DNA from: Oscillospiraceae bacterium
GTDB taxonomy: Bacteria > Bacillota > Clostridia > Oscillospirales > CAG-272
Assembly (NCBI GenBank): GCA_015063845.1
Contig: SVTJ01000013.1
Location: forward strand, 1-64,000
Length of the DNA: 64,000 nt
Direction: 5' to 3'
The notes beneath the pieces were generated by a model. The model searched no databases. It worked only from the letters and a program-made list of their open reading frames with translations, and was not told the DNA's origin. Below, in pieces: positions 1 to 8,273 of the stretch; positions within the stretch are counted from its first letter, which is position 1; every line of letters starts with the position of its first letter. The position numbers were made by a program, and so were the translations under genes.

Positions 1-84
1 CAGATGAAGCGAGCAATAAGGAGTGGCAGCGTTCGGCGATTGGCAAGCGAGCCTGCGAGTGTAGGCAGAGCCGTCAAACGCAAC
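1..84. other. Unassigned window edge
   Basis: No gene, RNA or known motif was recognised here. The sequence is GC-richer than the AT-rich leader that follows and runs directly into a fragment of repeat module C. It may be the rest of a repeat element or the end of a feature lying outside the window. Confidence 0.3.
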
Positions 85-150
85 AGGAAAGGGAAACTTC
101 TTTCAAGAAGTTTCCCTCAAAAAAACGCGTCCCCGATAAATCCTAATTTA
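85..150. repeat. Module C repeat, terminal fragment
   Basis: Positions 90-102 and 105-117 form a 13-bp perfect inverted repeat (AGGGAAACTTCTT and its complement). It is followed by an ACGCGTCC stretch and the family terminal motif CCGATAAATCCTAATT at 133-148. The same hairpin plus terminus is seen at 13617-13680 and 57050-57090, so this is one end of repeat module C. The other end is not visible in the window. Confidence 0.75.
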
Positions 151-298
151 TATTAAGGTTAACCGCCTATGCGAGGAAAGAGTGGGTGTATTAAAAAGTG
201 CAATGCTGTGTCAATATAATACAATGCTGCACTGAAAATGCAATATTTTAATGGTGAAGTTGCACAATTATTTTTTTTAAGTTTGTAGAAATATACGA

Positions 299-327
299 TT
301 TACTTTTAATAAAATATATGGTATTAT
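299..327 (+). promoter_or_regulatory. Candidate promoter of the surface protein gene
   Basis: TTTACT (299-304), a 17-bp spacer and TATTAT (322-327) fit a sigma-A promoter in a very AT-rich leader. The start codon is at 361, preceded by AAAAGGAG. Confidence 0.5.
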
Positions 328-360
328 TACTTATATCCAAAGTTAAAAGGAGAATCGATT

Positions 361-2490
361 ATGAAAAAGAAAATTTTGTCCATGGCACTTGTGCTCGTAA
401 TGGTCGCAAGTATGCTTCCTCTCGGAGGACTCTTCGTATCTGCGGCTGAGCCGACTTATGCGGAGAACACCGTTGCATTGGTCAACGGCGTTGAAACGTC
501 CGCGGCTGATCTTCTTACAGTGATCGGATGCTGTAAGACAGGCGGAACTATCGAGATCGTTAAAGACTTTACAACGTTCGGTATAGTTTTGCAGGCATAC
601 GAGGGAACTACTTGTAAATGGGTATTTGACGGAAACGGACACACCATTTCTTCTCCCTTGGCAGAGATCTCAAACGGTAACTACCTTGTAACAGTAGGTA
701 ACTCTGACGTTGAGATCAAGGACGTCACGTTTAAGACAATGGGTAGCGGTATCAAGGTTAAGGATGGCGCAAAGCTTGAGCTTACCAACGTAAACCTCTA
801 CACAGGCGGAACAAAGGAAGGCACGAACTATCAGGATGCTGAAAACAGACCCTCCTACGTAGCTACTCAGAGCACCGCACAGCTTTGCTCTAAGGGTATC
901 ACCCTTTCTTCTTCCAGAGCACTTGTTGTTATCAACAGCGGTATCTACAAGGCATACGGCGCAGGCGCAGTTGTTCTTGAGGTCTCTCAGGGTAATATGG
1001 TAATTAACAACGGTAGCTTTATAGGCGAGGATGCAAGCTTTGTAGCTCGTGTATGGAACAGCACAAAACAGAAAGACCTTTCCTCGGTTACAGCTTCTCT
1101 CACAATTTATAACGGTGAGTTTATAAAGCCCGTTATTATTAAGAAGGCACTTCAGAGAAAGGCCGGCGATACTGCGATCAACGGTTGCTCCACCGGTGGT
1201 GTTATCAGAGGTGACGCAGGCGGTATCGTTAATATTCACGGCGGAACATTTGCAAACTTCTCGGGAAAGGTAATTGACGCTTCAGGTAACCCCATACTTT
1301 CCGGAAGCAATAGAGAATGGGTGCTCCTTTCGGGTACTTCTCAGGCAAACAGCAAGGAAGACGTTGGATTTATAAACGTATTCGGCGGAGATTTCTACTC
1401 CTTTATGACGGCTGACGTTATAAAGGACGGTCCTCAGGTTATCGGTAACCAGACTGTTAAGCTTGACGGTACAAGTGACGTAGAGAAGGCAAAGATCAAC
1501 GCAAGTATCTATGCCGGTAACTTCTACTCCATAAATCCTACACGTGAAGAGAACATCACAAGAATTGCTGAAAAGGAAACCACTACACTTCAGCAGGTTC
1601 CTTTTGATCAGTACACGGCAGTTAAGACTGCACTCACCGAGCCCGTAACCGTTTACGGAAGACAGATGACCGGTGTTACAAAGTGGGCGTTCACATATAA
1701 TCAGCCTTCATCTGCTCCTACGGGCGCAACTGTAAAGGTTACAAACTCCAACGGTAAAGAATATTACCTCAGCGATTATAGCTTCACAAGCTCTACACTT
1801 AGCATTACAGTTAATGTTCCCGCTTTTGTAAAGGCTATCAACTGTGTCGCTGACAAGAATTCCACAGTAACACTTCTCAAAGACATTACTGTTCCCGCCG
1901 CTGAGGTGCTCAACAGAGGTCAGAAGATGACTATCGACGGTGATAACAAGAACGTTACGTGCTCGAATTACGGAATTACAGTATCTTCAGGTCAGCTCAC
2001 ATTGAAGAATCTTACGATAACTTCAGCAGGTAGCTACGCTCTTAAGATCGCGAAGACCGCAGTTAACGAAGAGAATATTACGGTTGACCCGTTCACGCTC
2101 GAGCTCGTACTTCAGGGATGTGCTTTGAACGGTGCTGTTCCTGTTGTTAACAATACAGTTCTTGAAGGAACGCTCTCTGCTACCAACTGTACCGCACACG
2201 GAAGTGCGCTTACACTTTCTCACACATACACAGCTCCCGCTCCCACAGCTCCCGATTTGAGCTTGCTTGAGGGCGAGGAAGACGATGGCGGTGATACAGG
2301 TACAGGCGATACAGGTACGACTGAAACACCTACGACTGACGCACCTGCAACAGATGCACCCGCAACCGATGCACCCGCAGCAGACGCAGAAAAGAAGGGT
2401 TGTAAGAACTCTATCGGCGTAGGCGCAGTTGCAGTTCTTGCGGTTGCAGGACTTGCTTGCGGTATCGTATCCAAGAAGCGCGAGGACTAA
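361..2490 (+). CDS. Secreted beta-helix-like surface protein with C-terminal anchor
   Basis: This 709-residue protein is probably exported and held at the cell surface; its function is unknown. Residues 1-29 form a signal peptide (MKKK, a hydrophobic core, then VSAA). The body carries recurring short strand-turn units such as IYNGEF, IHGGTF, VFGGDF and IYAGNF, typical of right-handed parallel beta-helix or adhesin-like proteins. Near the C-terminus is an acidic, Thr-rich linker with ATDAP tandem repeats, then a KKGC motif, a hydrophobic segment and the basic tail KKRED. That tripartite tail resembles a membrane or sorting anchor, but no LPXTG motif is present. The gene has its own promoter, a clear RBS and a strong terminator, so it is monocistronic. 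The fold and localisation are inferred from sequence pattern only. Confidence 0.7.
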   Translation: MKKKILSMALVLVMVASMLPLGGLFVSAAEPTYAENTVALVNGVETSAADLLTVIGCCKTGGTIEIVKDFTTFGIVLQAYEGTTCKWVFDGNGHTISSPLAEISNGNYLVTVGNSDVEIKDVTFKTMGSGIKVKDGAKLELTNVNLYTGGTKEGTNYQDAENRPSYVATQSTAQLCSKGITLSSSRALVVINSGIYKAYGAGAVVLEVSQGNMVINNGSFIGEDASFVARVWNSTKQKDLSSVTASLTIYNGEFIKPVIIKKALQRKAGDTAINGCSTGGVIRGDAGGIVNIHGGTFANFSGKVIDASGNPILSGSNREWVLLSGTSQANSKEDVGFINVFGGDFYSFMTADVIKDGPQVIGNQTVKLDGTSDVEKAKINASIYAGNFYSINPTREENITRIAEKETTTLQQVPFDQYTAVKTALTEPVTVYGRQMTGVTKWAFTYNQPSSAPTGATVKVTNSNGKEYYLSDYSFTSSTLSITVNVPAFVKAINCVADKNSTVTLLKDITVPAAEVLNRGQKMTIDGDNKNVTCSNYGITVSSGQLTLKNLTITSAGSYALKIAKTAVNEENITVDPFTLELVLQGCALNGAVPVVNNTVLEGTLSATNCTAHGSALTLSHTYTAPAPTAPDLSLLEGEEDDGGDTGTGDTGTTETPTTDAPATDAPATDAPAADAEKKGCKNSIGVGAVAVLAVAGLACGIVSKKRED

Positions 2491-2528
2491 TTCTAAAGAA
2501 TAGTCAACTTTGAATTTTAATAAAATTT

Positions 2529-2562
2529 ACCGCCCGTGGTTTTCCACGGGCGGTTATTTTTT
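2529..2562 (+). terminator. Rho-independent terminator
   Basis: ACCGCCCGTGG (2529-2539) pairs perfectly with CCACGGGCGGT (2544-2554) around a TTTT loop and is followed by a T-rich run. It ends the surface-protein transcript. Confidence 0.9.
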
Positions 2563-2578
2563 GCATACGTGCTTGTGT

Positions 2579-2808
2579 GCTAAATTAGGATTTATCGGGG
2601 AGTTTGTTTGTGTTGTAAAAACGGGTCGACGAGGACGTCGACCCCTACAATGGATAGAGCAAACATATTCACATCAGATGTTGTTTGATGTAATTTGATG
2701 GGAAATGTGTTTATATTTTATGGTGAATTGTATTAGGAGCGTGTAGGGGTCGACGTCCTCGTCGACCCGTTCGTTGGTATACTCTAACACCCCGATAAAT
2801 CCTAATTT
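2579..2808 (+). mobile_element. Module B miniature inverted-repeat element (copy 1)
   Basis: The core at 2623-2768 has 27-bp perfect terminal inverted repeats (2623-2649 and 2742-2768), each beginning GGGTCGACGAGGACGTCG. The interior is AT-rich and non-coding. Outside the core on both sides lie copies of the family motif TTAGGATTTATCGG (2585-2598) and CCGATAAATCCTAA (about 2792-2805). The layout resembles a MITE. No transposase is present in the window. The right-hand motif is shared with the adjoining module A. Confidence 0.8.
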
Positions 2809-3014
2809 GAAAGTGCACAAATGGCATCGCATTGCAACAAAGGCTCCCTGCGGAGGGAGCTGTCGAGCGAATGCGAGACTGAGGGAGAGCGCGTGTACAA
2901 TAGCGTTATATCTTACCTCCGTATGCACGACGGCTCCTTCCACCACTTCGTGGTCCCCCTCCCTCTCGGAGGGAGGCTTATGGGTGCTGTGCGAACGTAC
3001 CGATAAATCCTAAA
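2790..3014 (+). repeat. Module A repeat (copy 1)
   Basis: This roughly 225-bp GC-rich unit is bounded by CCGATAAATCCTAA motifs. It contains nested hairpins such as CTCCCTGCGGAGGGAG and CTCCCTCTCGGAGGGAG. Near-identical copies occur at 13909-14135 (same orientation) and at 41051-41277 and 42898-43127 (opposite orientation). Open frames inside it lack ribosome sites and are not taken as genes. Confidence 0.85.
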
Positions 3015-5405
3015 CTATATCATCACCAAATGTTCGCTTTCTGCGCTGAATGTGAGGGGGAGACATTTTTGGAGCTTTCCGTTAAGAATATCGAGAGATA
3101 TCTTATCCTCTACCTCTTTTGCAATTATTCGTCTGACGTTTCTCGCGCCGCAGCCGTCTTTCATTCCGCTTTGTGCTATCATTTCCGAGACCGAGCTGTC
3201 AAAGGATATCTCAAATCCCAAAGCATGAGCGCGCTCCACCACCTCGTCGAGCATGGTGCTTGCTATTTTTTGAAGCGAGGAAAGGGAAAGGTCATTGAAT
3301 ACTATCATCTCGTCGATACGCGATAAAAGCTCAGGCTTGAATGTTTGCTTTGCGGCTTCCGTTATGCGCTCTTTTTGTACTTTCGCGGCGTCGTGTGCAT
3401 CTCCAAATCCCGTTTTGCGTGATATTCCCGACGTGCCTACGTTGGACGTCATTATTATTATCGAATTGCAAAAGCTTACCGTCCTGCCTTGCGAATCTGT
3501 CAGTCTGCCGTCCTCAAGTATCTGCAAAAGCAGATTGAATACGTCGCTGTGTGCCTTTTCTATCTCGTCGAAAAGCACGACGCAATACGGACGTCTGCGT
3601 ACCTTTTCGGTCAGCTGACCGCCCTCACCGTAGCCAACATATCCCGGTGGAGAGCCGATGAGCCTTGAAACACTGTGCTTTTCCATAAACTCGGACATAT
3701 CAAACCGCAACAGTGCGCTCTTGCTCCCGAGCAGCTCCTCGGCAACTGCGGTGGCAAGCGCGCTTTTTCCCACGCCCGAGCTTCCAAGAAACAAAAACGA
3801 GCCTGTTGGTCGATTGGGATTTTTAAGACCGATTCGTCCGCGGCGTATAGCGCTTGACAGCGCGCTTATGGCGTGCTCCTGTCCGACAATGCGCTTGGAC
3901 AGACAGGCTTCCATATCGAGCAGTGATCCGCTCTCTCCGTCAAGTAAACGGTGCGCGGGTATGCCTGTTTGCTCCTCTAAAAGACTTGCTACGTGCTCCT
4001 CTGAGAGAGTCGGCTGTGTGTCGCCTATGCGTTTGTCAAGAGAGAGCTCCTTTTCTCTGAGCTCTGCCGCCTTGTCGTAGTCCTGAAGCAACACGTATTC
4101 GTTTCTTTGAGAGCGTACGTCGCTGAGTTCTTTTTGGAGAATGGCTATATCTTCGCGTCTCGCGTCACGCTCAATGCATAGCTTTGCCGCCGCTTCGTCG
4201 ATAAGGTCTATTGCCTTGTCAGGCAAAAATCGGTCGCTTATATACCGTTCGGATAGGGTGGCGGCGGCGCGTATCGCTCCGTCACTTATACTTATTTTAT
4301 GGTGCGCTTCGTACCTCTGCCGTAGCCCCTCGAGTATTTTCACTGTCTGCTCCACGCTCGGCTCGTCAATGCTTACAGCCTGAAATCTGCGTTCAAGCGC
4401 ACTGTCACTCTCGACGTGCTTCTTGTACTCGCCAAGAGTAGTCGCACCGATAAGACGAATACCGCCCCTTGCAAGCGCGGGCTTGAGGATATTTGCGGCA
4501 TCCACCGCGCCCTCGGCAGCTCCCGCGCCGACTATTACGTGCATTTCGTCGATGAATAAAATGACGTCTTTTCTTGCCTGCACGTCTTTCATAACGCTTT
4601 TTAACCTATCCTCGAACTCTCCTCTGTATTTAGCCCCTGCGATCATGGACGGAATATCGAGGCAGAGAATGCGCTTTCCCTCAAGACCAAGGGGAACTTT
4701 TTTGTCGGCAATGCGCTTTGCCAGTCCCTCGACCACAGCGGTTTTACCTACTCCGGGCTCACCTATGAGACAGGGGTTGTTTTTTGTTCTGCGCGAAAGT
4801 ATCTGAATGACACGCTCGGTCTCCTTTTCTCTGCCGATAGTGGGGTCAAGCTTGCCAAGCGCGGCAAGCTCGGTGAGGTCGACAGAATACTGGGAGAGAG
4901 AGGCGGAGCTTTTGAGCTTTTTCTCTTGCGTCTCGGGGGTTTTTTCGGTCGGTTCTTTTTTTGAATTTATAAAGCTGCTTTGGTGCGCGGAGAGGTCTTC
5001 GGCAAGTAAGCTCAGAGGAACACCCGCGCCCTCGATAATAGATGCGCCCGTTGATGAAGGCTCGCCGAGCAGGGCATAGAGTATATGCTCTGTACCTATA
5101 TAGGTGCACCCGCGTTTTTTTGCGATGTCAGCCGAGTTCTCGATTATCTTTTTTGCCTTTGGCGTGAGGCTGTCACTTTGAGGAACGCATCTTTCTCCCT
5201 CTCCCAAAAGAGCGAGAATGCTCGCTCTTATCACGGTCGCCCCCAAGCCTCTTGCGAAGAGTACTCGGGCGGCTATGCTGTCCTTTTCGAGTGCGAGACC
5301 TAGCAAGAGATGCTCCGTTCCTATATAAGCGTGCCCCATGAGCCCCGCTTCCTCAGCTGCTCTTTCTAGTGATCTTTGTGCCTTTTGCGTGAATTTGTTC
5401 TGCAT
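3015..5405 (-). CDS. clpC: ATP-dependent Clp protease ATP-binding subunit ClpC
   Basis: ClpC is a hexameric AAA+ unfoldase that feeds proteins into the ClpP peptidase in the cytoplasm. The 796-residue protein has two Clp N repeats (about 4-65 and 80-140), a first AAA module with Walker A GEPGVGKT (215-222), a UVR-like middle region (about 430-460) and a second AAA module with Walker A GSSGVGKS (541-548) and Walker B VVLFDEIE. The length is normal for ClpC. The usual companions ctsR, mcsA and mcsB are absent; the gene stands alone downstream of the cortex-lytic cluster on the same strand. The distinction from ClpB rests on the short middle domain with the UVR-like segment rather than a long coiled coil. 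Confidence 0.92.
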   Translation of the reverse strand: MQNKFTQKAQRSLERAAEEAGLMGHAYIGTEHLLLGLALEKDSIAARVLFARGLGATVIRASILALLGEGERCVPQSDSLTPKAKKIIENSADIAKKRGCTYIGTEHILYALLGEPSSTGASIIEGAGVPLSLLAEDLSAHQSSFINSKKEPTEKTPETQEKKLKSSASLSQYSVDLTELAALGKLDPTIGREKETERVIQILSRRTKNNPCLIGEPGVGKTAVVEGLAKRIADKKVPLGLEGKRILCLDIPSMIAGAKYRGEFEDRLKSVMKDVQARKDVILFIDEMHVIVGAGAAEGAVDAANILKPALARGGIRLIGATTLGEYKKHVESDSALERRFQAVSIDEPSVEQTVKILEGLRQRYEAHHKISISDGAIRAAATLSERYISDRFLPDKAIDLIDEAAAKLCIERDARREDIAILQKELSDVRSQRNEYVLLQDYDKAAELREKELSLDKRIGDTQPTLSEEHVASLLEEQTGIPAHRLLDGESGSLLDMEACLSKRIVGQEHAISALSSAIRRGRIGLKNPNRPTGSFLFLGSSGVGKSALATAVAEELLGSKSALLRFDMSEFMEKHSVSRLIGSPPGYVGYGEGGQLTEKVRRRPYCVVLFDEIEKAHSDVFNLLLQILEDGRLTDSQGRTVSFCNSIIIMTSNVGTSGISRKTGFGDAHDAAKVQKERITEAAKQTFKPELLSRIDEMIVFNDLSLSSLQKIASTMLDEVVERAHALGFEISFDSSVSEMIAQSGMKDGCGARNVRRIIAKEVEDKISLDILNGKLQKCLPLTFSAESEHLVMI

Positions 5406-5478
5406 AATAACCTACTTTGTTTTTTATTCGTATGATTATTTGCCCAAAATGTAGGGATTTATTACAAGAGCGGTAAAT

Positions 5479-6006
5479 TTACTGACCCTTTTGCGCGAGA
5501 TTTGTATATTCTCGGACAATTCGATCATAGGTCGCGGCATCAACTCTACCCGTTTCGGGCAGCAGATTTATGCGCTGAAAATCTTTGATCGCTTGCTCGG
5601 TAGCCTCGTCGTAAACCCCGCTTTCGGTTACACCCTCGAAAATATCATACGACACTCTCAGCTCCAAAAGCAACAGCTGAACTATATTGACAAGCAGCCA
5701 CGCCTCACCGCGGGAAAGCTCATAATTCACGGGTGTGTCGGGAAAGAGGAAAAGACCGCGGCGAGTGCGTATAGGCTCGGTCGAGCGTCGGTAGGCGGCA
5801 AAAAGGGCATCCCAGGTAGCTTTGTCGGCAACGCCCGTCGGCTCTAGCCCCGCGCTTTGTTGGAAGCTTATGAGGGCGTCGCGCGTGACGGTGTCAAATA
5901 TACCGTCTATGGGAACGGTATTCGCACCGAGACTGTCGTATGACACCTCGCGCAGATATCTTTGCAGATTTGTCACCGCTTGCTCGCGGTTGGTTTGTTG
6001 TGGCAT
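5479..6006 (-). CDS. Peptidoglycan-binding protein with two PG_binding_1 domains
   Basis: The 175-residue protein consists of two PG_binding_1-type repeats (about 8-70 and 100-165), recognisable from D-G-x-F/Y-D...T..A...FQ patterns. It has no catalytic domain and no signal peptide. It lies 15 bp downstream of the SleC-like catalytic gene, reads on the same strand and starts after an AAAGGAG site, so it is the third gene of one operon. Its likely role is to bind peptidoglycan, perhaps spore cortex, alongside that enzyme. Without a secretion signal, action inside the mother cell or in the spore coat-cortex layer would be consistent with known SleC biology. That placement is inference. Confidence 0.75.
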   Translation of the reverse strand: MPQQTNREQAVTNLQRYLREVSYDSLGANTVPIDGIFDTVTRDALISFQQSAGLEPTGVADKATWDALFAAYRRSTEPIRTRRGLFLFPDTPVNYELSRGEAWLLVNIVQLLLLELRVSYDIFEGVTESGVYDEATEQAIKDFQRINLLPETGRVDAATYDRIVREYTNLAQKGQ

Positions 6007-6021
6007 AATTTCTCCTTTCGG

Positions 6022-7428
6022 TCAAGTGCCAAGCTCATAACCGGGAAACTGTCCCTCGTTAAGTCTTGAGCCGTTGTAGAGGTCGCTGTAAAGATCGGTT
6101 ATCGCATCCCAAGTGGCTGCGGCGACCGTGCCCGTCTGCTCTATTCCAAAAAAGGCTTGCAGAGCAAGTACTGCGTTTTCGGTCTGCGTGCCAAAGTAGC
6201 CCGTGACCCCTGTCGAGGGTATTTCGGGAATGACGTTTGCGATGTAATTGATATATTCCTGAAGCAGTCTTACGCTCTCGCTCTCAGAGCCCAAGCGAAG
6301 TGGAATACCCGGATAGGGAAGCACGTTACCCTCAATGTATTTGAATGGGATGGTCTCAAGAAAGCCAAGATAGGTGCGGTACATCACGTCCCATGTAGCA
6401 AGATCCACCTCTCCCGTTATCGGCAGTCCAAAGGTGCGTTGAAAGCTTCTCACGGCATCTGCTGTCGCGCTTCCGTATATTCCGTCAACAGATATGGGTG
6501 GGATGCTGTCGTAAAACTGCGCGAGATATGCGAGCAAATATTGCACGTTATTGACCTCGACACCCGTGTCTCCCTCGTTAAGCTCGCGTTCAAACTGCTG
6601 TGTGACCTCATCGAGCAAAATGCCCTCCGAGTCGAGCTCGTTGAGGCGTTTGACGGCGTTGTATATCAGCTGTATACGGTACCATGTGGCAGGTCCGACT
6701 ATGCCGTCGGGCGTGAGCGAGAATATCTCCTGAAAACGGCGAACACTTGCCTCGGTATCAAATGAGAACACCCCGTCGGGAATGGCAATTTTGGGGATAG
6801 AGGGATAATTGTCGGATATGCGATTGAGGCGTATTTGTATGCTTCTCACCTCATCAGAGGCACTGCCAAGTCGCAGAGGAATGGACGGCGCGCTCGTGTC
6901 GATGCTTGCGATGGGAGCATTTGTGACTATGGAAATATCGTCTCCGTAATAGTATTGAAGTATTTCATAAGGAGTAAGCCCTTGCCTTGCGAGGTCCACC
7001 GTACCCCATTGCGAGAGCCCCGCACAGCTGACCTCAACGCCGTCGCAATAGGCTGTGAACAGAGGTTCGACAAATCCGTCACGTCGGACGTAGCTTGTAA
7101 ATATCTCATCAACTATCTGTCCGATATTTTCAAAATAGTCTCTCCCCTCAACAAAGGATTGGTCAAAGGCGATATTGTTTGTGATATCGAAATCGTAGCC
7201 GCGCGAGCGATAATACTCGGTGTAGATACGGTTGAGCGCAAAGGATATCTGAGCGTAGATATTTGCTCTCAGCGCGCTTTCGGGCCAAGTGGGGAATATC
7301 TCGCTTGACGCTACATTCTTTATGTAGTCGGCAAACGTAAGCGTTACATTTTTTGCATCTGCGTTGGGCGCGCCAAGGTGAACGGTGATGCTTGCGGGGA
7401 TGATAGGTAATCTTGCCTCATCTGTCAT
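6022..7428 (-). CDS. sleC: SleC-type spore cortex-lytic enzyme, catalytic and PG-binding part
   Basis: The first 150 residues closely resemble, as I recall it, the catalytic region of Clostridium SleC, which is related to SpoIID lytic transglycosylases. Shared landmarks are DYIKNVASSE, WPES.LRAN, NRIYTEYYRSRGY, FDQSF and LSQWGT. The rest holds about three PG_binding_1 repeats, one with the SleC-like stretch NRISDNYPSIPKI. SleC degrades cortex peptidoglycan during germination. The protein lacks the SleC N-terminal domain, which is encoded by the preceding overlapping gene. Its ATG at 7428 has its own SD (GGAGGG, 8 nt upstream) inside that gene, so this is a two-gene arrangement with translational coupling rather than an obvious frameshift error. 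No csp protease genes are in the window. Confidence 0.82.
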   Translation of the reverse strand: MTDEARLPIIPASITVHLGAPNADAKNVTLTFADYIKNVASSEIFPTWPESALRANIYAQISFALNRIYTEYYRSRGYDFDITNNIAFDQSFVEGRDYFENIGQIVDEIFTSYVRRDGFVEPLFTAYCDGVEVSCAGLSQWGTVDLARQGLTPYEILQYYYGDDISIVTNAPIASIDTSAPSIPLRLGSASDEVRSIQIRLNRISDNYPSIPKIAIPDGVFSFDTEASVRRFQEIFSLTPDGIVGPATWYRIQLIYNAVKRLNELDSEGILLDEVTQQFERELNEGDTGVEVNNVQYLLAYLAQFYDSIPPISVDGIYGSATADAVRSFQRTFGLPITGEVDLATWDVMYRTYLGFLETIPFKYIEGNVLPYPGIPLRLGSESESVRLLQEYINYIANVIPEIPSTGVTGYFGTQTENAVLALQAFFGIEQTGTVAAATWDAITDLYSDLYNGSRLNEGQFPGYELGT

Positions 7429-7855
7429 AAAGCTCGCCCTCCACGTTTTGATCTCCTGTTTCGGTCACGTTCTGCGAGGTGTACTGCGTGCTGCCCGAAA
7501 GGCGAGGCACGAGAATGGCAGGCTGGACCGAGTTTATGCCCGAGAAGATGGGCACGTTGTTGAAAAAAGCGGGGACGTATCCGTCGGCGTAAACGTCGAT
7601 GTTATACACTGCATAAGACGGAGAGCTGTTTTGAGGAGAGGTCGACGCCGAAAGCGGCGGAGTTGCAAGTGAAACTGTGGGCGTCAGACCATCGGAGTTG
7701 GTTGAGAGCGAGTAGATGATATCGGACGCATCGATGTCCGCTCCGCGTACGTTGACCGATGCATATTCAAGCGGAATAGCGCCGCCTGCCGTTGAGACCC
7801 TGACGGTAAGATAACCAATACCGTCGACGTTTGGTGTTTGAATGTTCGGTGTCAT
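7418..7855 (-). CDS. SleC N-terminal-domain-like protein
   Basis: The 145-residue protein begins with a region like the N-terminus of Clostridium SleC: GYLTVRVSTA.GGAIPLEYA, then YNIDVYADGYVP. This is a carboxypeptidase-regulatory-like beta-sandwich. In known SleC proteins this segment is the pre-pro region joined to the enzyme; here it is a separate gene that overlaps the catalytic gene by 11 bp. The start at 7855 follows AAAGGAA. A role in folding, targeting or inhibition of the enzyme is plausible but inferred. Confidence 0.72.
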   Translation of the reverse strand: MTPNIQTPNVDGIGYLTVRVSTAGGAIPLEYASVNVRGADIDASDIIYSLSTNSDGLTPTVSLATPPLSASTSPQNSSPSYAVYNIDVYADGYVPAFFNNVPIFSGINSVQPAILVPRLSGSTQYTSQNVTETGDQNVEGELYDR

Positions 7856-7887
7856 CTTGTGTTCCTTTCCAAAACTTTTTTGCTATA

Positions 7888-7915
7888 TAAATATATGCCG
7901 AGTTTTGGGATTTGT
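7888..7915 (-). promoter_or_regulatory. Candidate mother-cell sigma (sigma-K/E-like) promoter
   Basis: On the minus strand ACA (7913-7915) and CATATATTTA (7888-7897) are about 15-16 bp apart, near the known AC...CATAnnnTA pattern of sigma-K promoters. It is 33 bp upstream of the SleC N-domain gene, whose family is made in the mother cell. The motif is short, so confidence is low. Confidence 0.35.
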
Positions 7916-7949
7916 GAATGTCCACTGTAAAAAGGACACGTTCAAATTT

Positions 7950-8193
7950 GTGTTTGGAGGTGTGTTCGCACAGTACCCCTCTTAAAAGTTTTAGTCAAGT
8001 TTTTTTAAAAACTTGCACGGTCAAGGGGCGGCGCCCATTGTCGCTCTCCGCAGAGAGCGGAACTCCCCCACGTTGAGAAGGAGGTCTGGAGGGAATCTCC
8101 GGGCGCGCGTCGCAACGCGCGAAAACTTTTGAAAAAGTTTTACCAAAACTTTTGATCTTGTCGTTTGCCGGACACCCCGATAAATCCTAACTT
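7950..8193. repeat. Module D repeat (copy 1)
   Basis: This roughly 240-bp intergenic unit contains several hairpins: GCTCTCCGCAGAGAGC near 8042, GGAGGT...ATCTCC near 8081-8100, GCGCGCGTCGCAACGCGCG near 8102, and AAAAGTTTTNNNNAAAACTTTT near 8137. It ends with the family motif CCCCGATAAATCCTAA at 8175-8190; the left end is degenerate. A second long copy lies at 35361-35572 and a shortened one at 61873-61976. Confidence 0.8.
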
Positions 8194-8210
8194 GAACGCT
8201 TCTTTTTATA

Positions 8211-8239
8211 TTGACGAAATGAGGGGAAAATGATATAAT
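8211..8239 (+). promoter_or_regulatory. Sigma-A promoter of the helicase gene
   Basis: TTGACG (8211-8216), a 17-bp spacer and TATAAT (8234-8239) lie 35 bp upstream of the start codon. The promoter sits directly after the end of module D. Confidence 0.8.
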
Positions 8240-8273
8240 ATTAGAGAACGATGTTTTAAGTAAGGAGGGGGCT

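Noticed and set aside
670..1239. 189-residue antisense frame within the surface protein
   Set aside because: It has no ribosome site and is explained by codon bias of the well-supported sense gene.
2510..2698. Open frames with TGRRGRRPL across module B arms (also near 41290, 43150, 51300, 54240)
   Set aside because: This peptide is just the translation of the GGGTCGWCGAGGACGTCGAC arm. There is no start context and no shared C-terminus.
2821..3006. A 61-residue open frame (MASHCNKGS...) repeated in all four module A copies
   Set aside because: It lacks a ribosome site in every copy, overlaps hairpins, and the copies are too alike at DNA level for the open frame to be evidence of coding. A second overlapping frame is equally open.
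3658..4806. Several plus-strand frames of 60-140 residues within clpC
   Set aside because: ClpC is complete on the minus strand with all motifs; the antisense frames have no family similarity.
7418..7428. Programmed frameshift joining the two SleC genes
   Set aside because: There is no slippery heptamer in the overlap, and the second gene has its own well-spaced SD, so re-initiation is the simpler reading.
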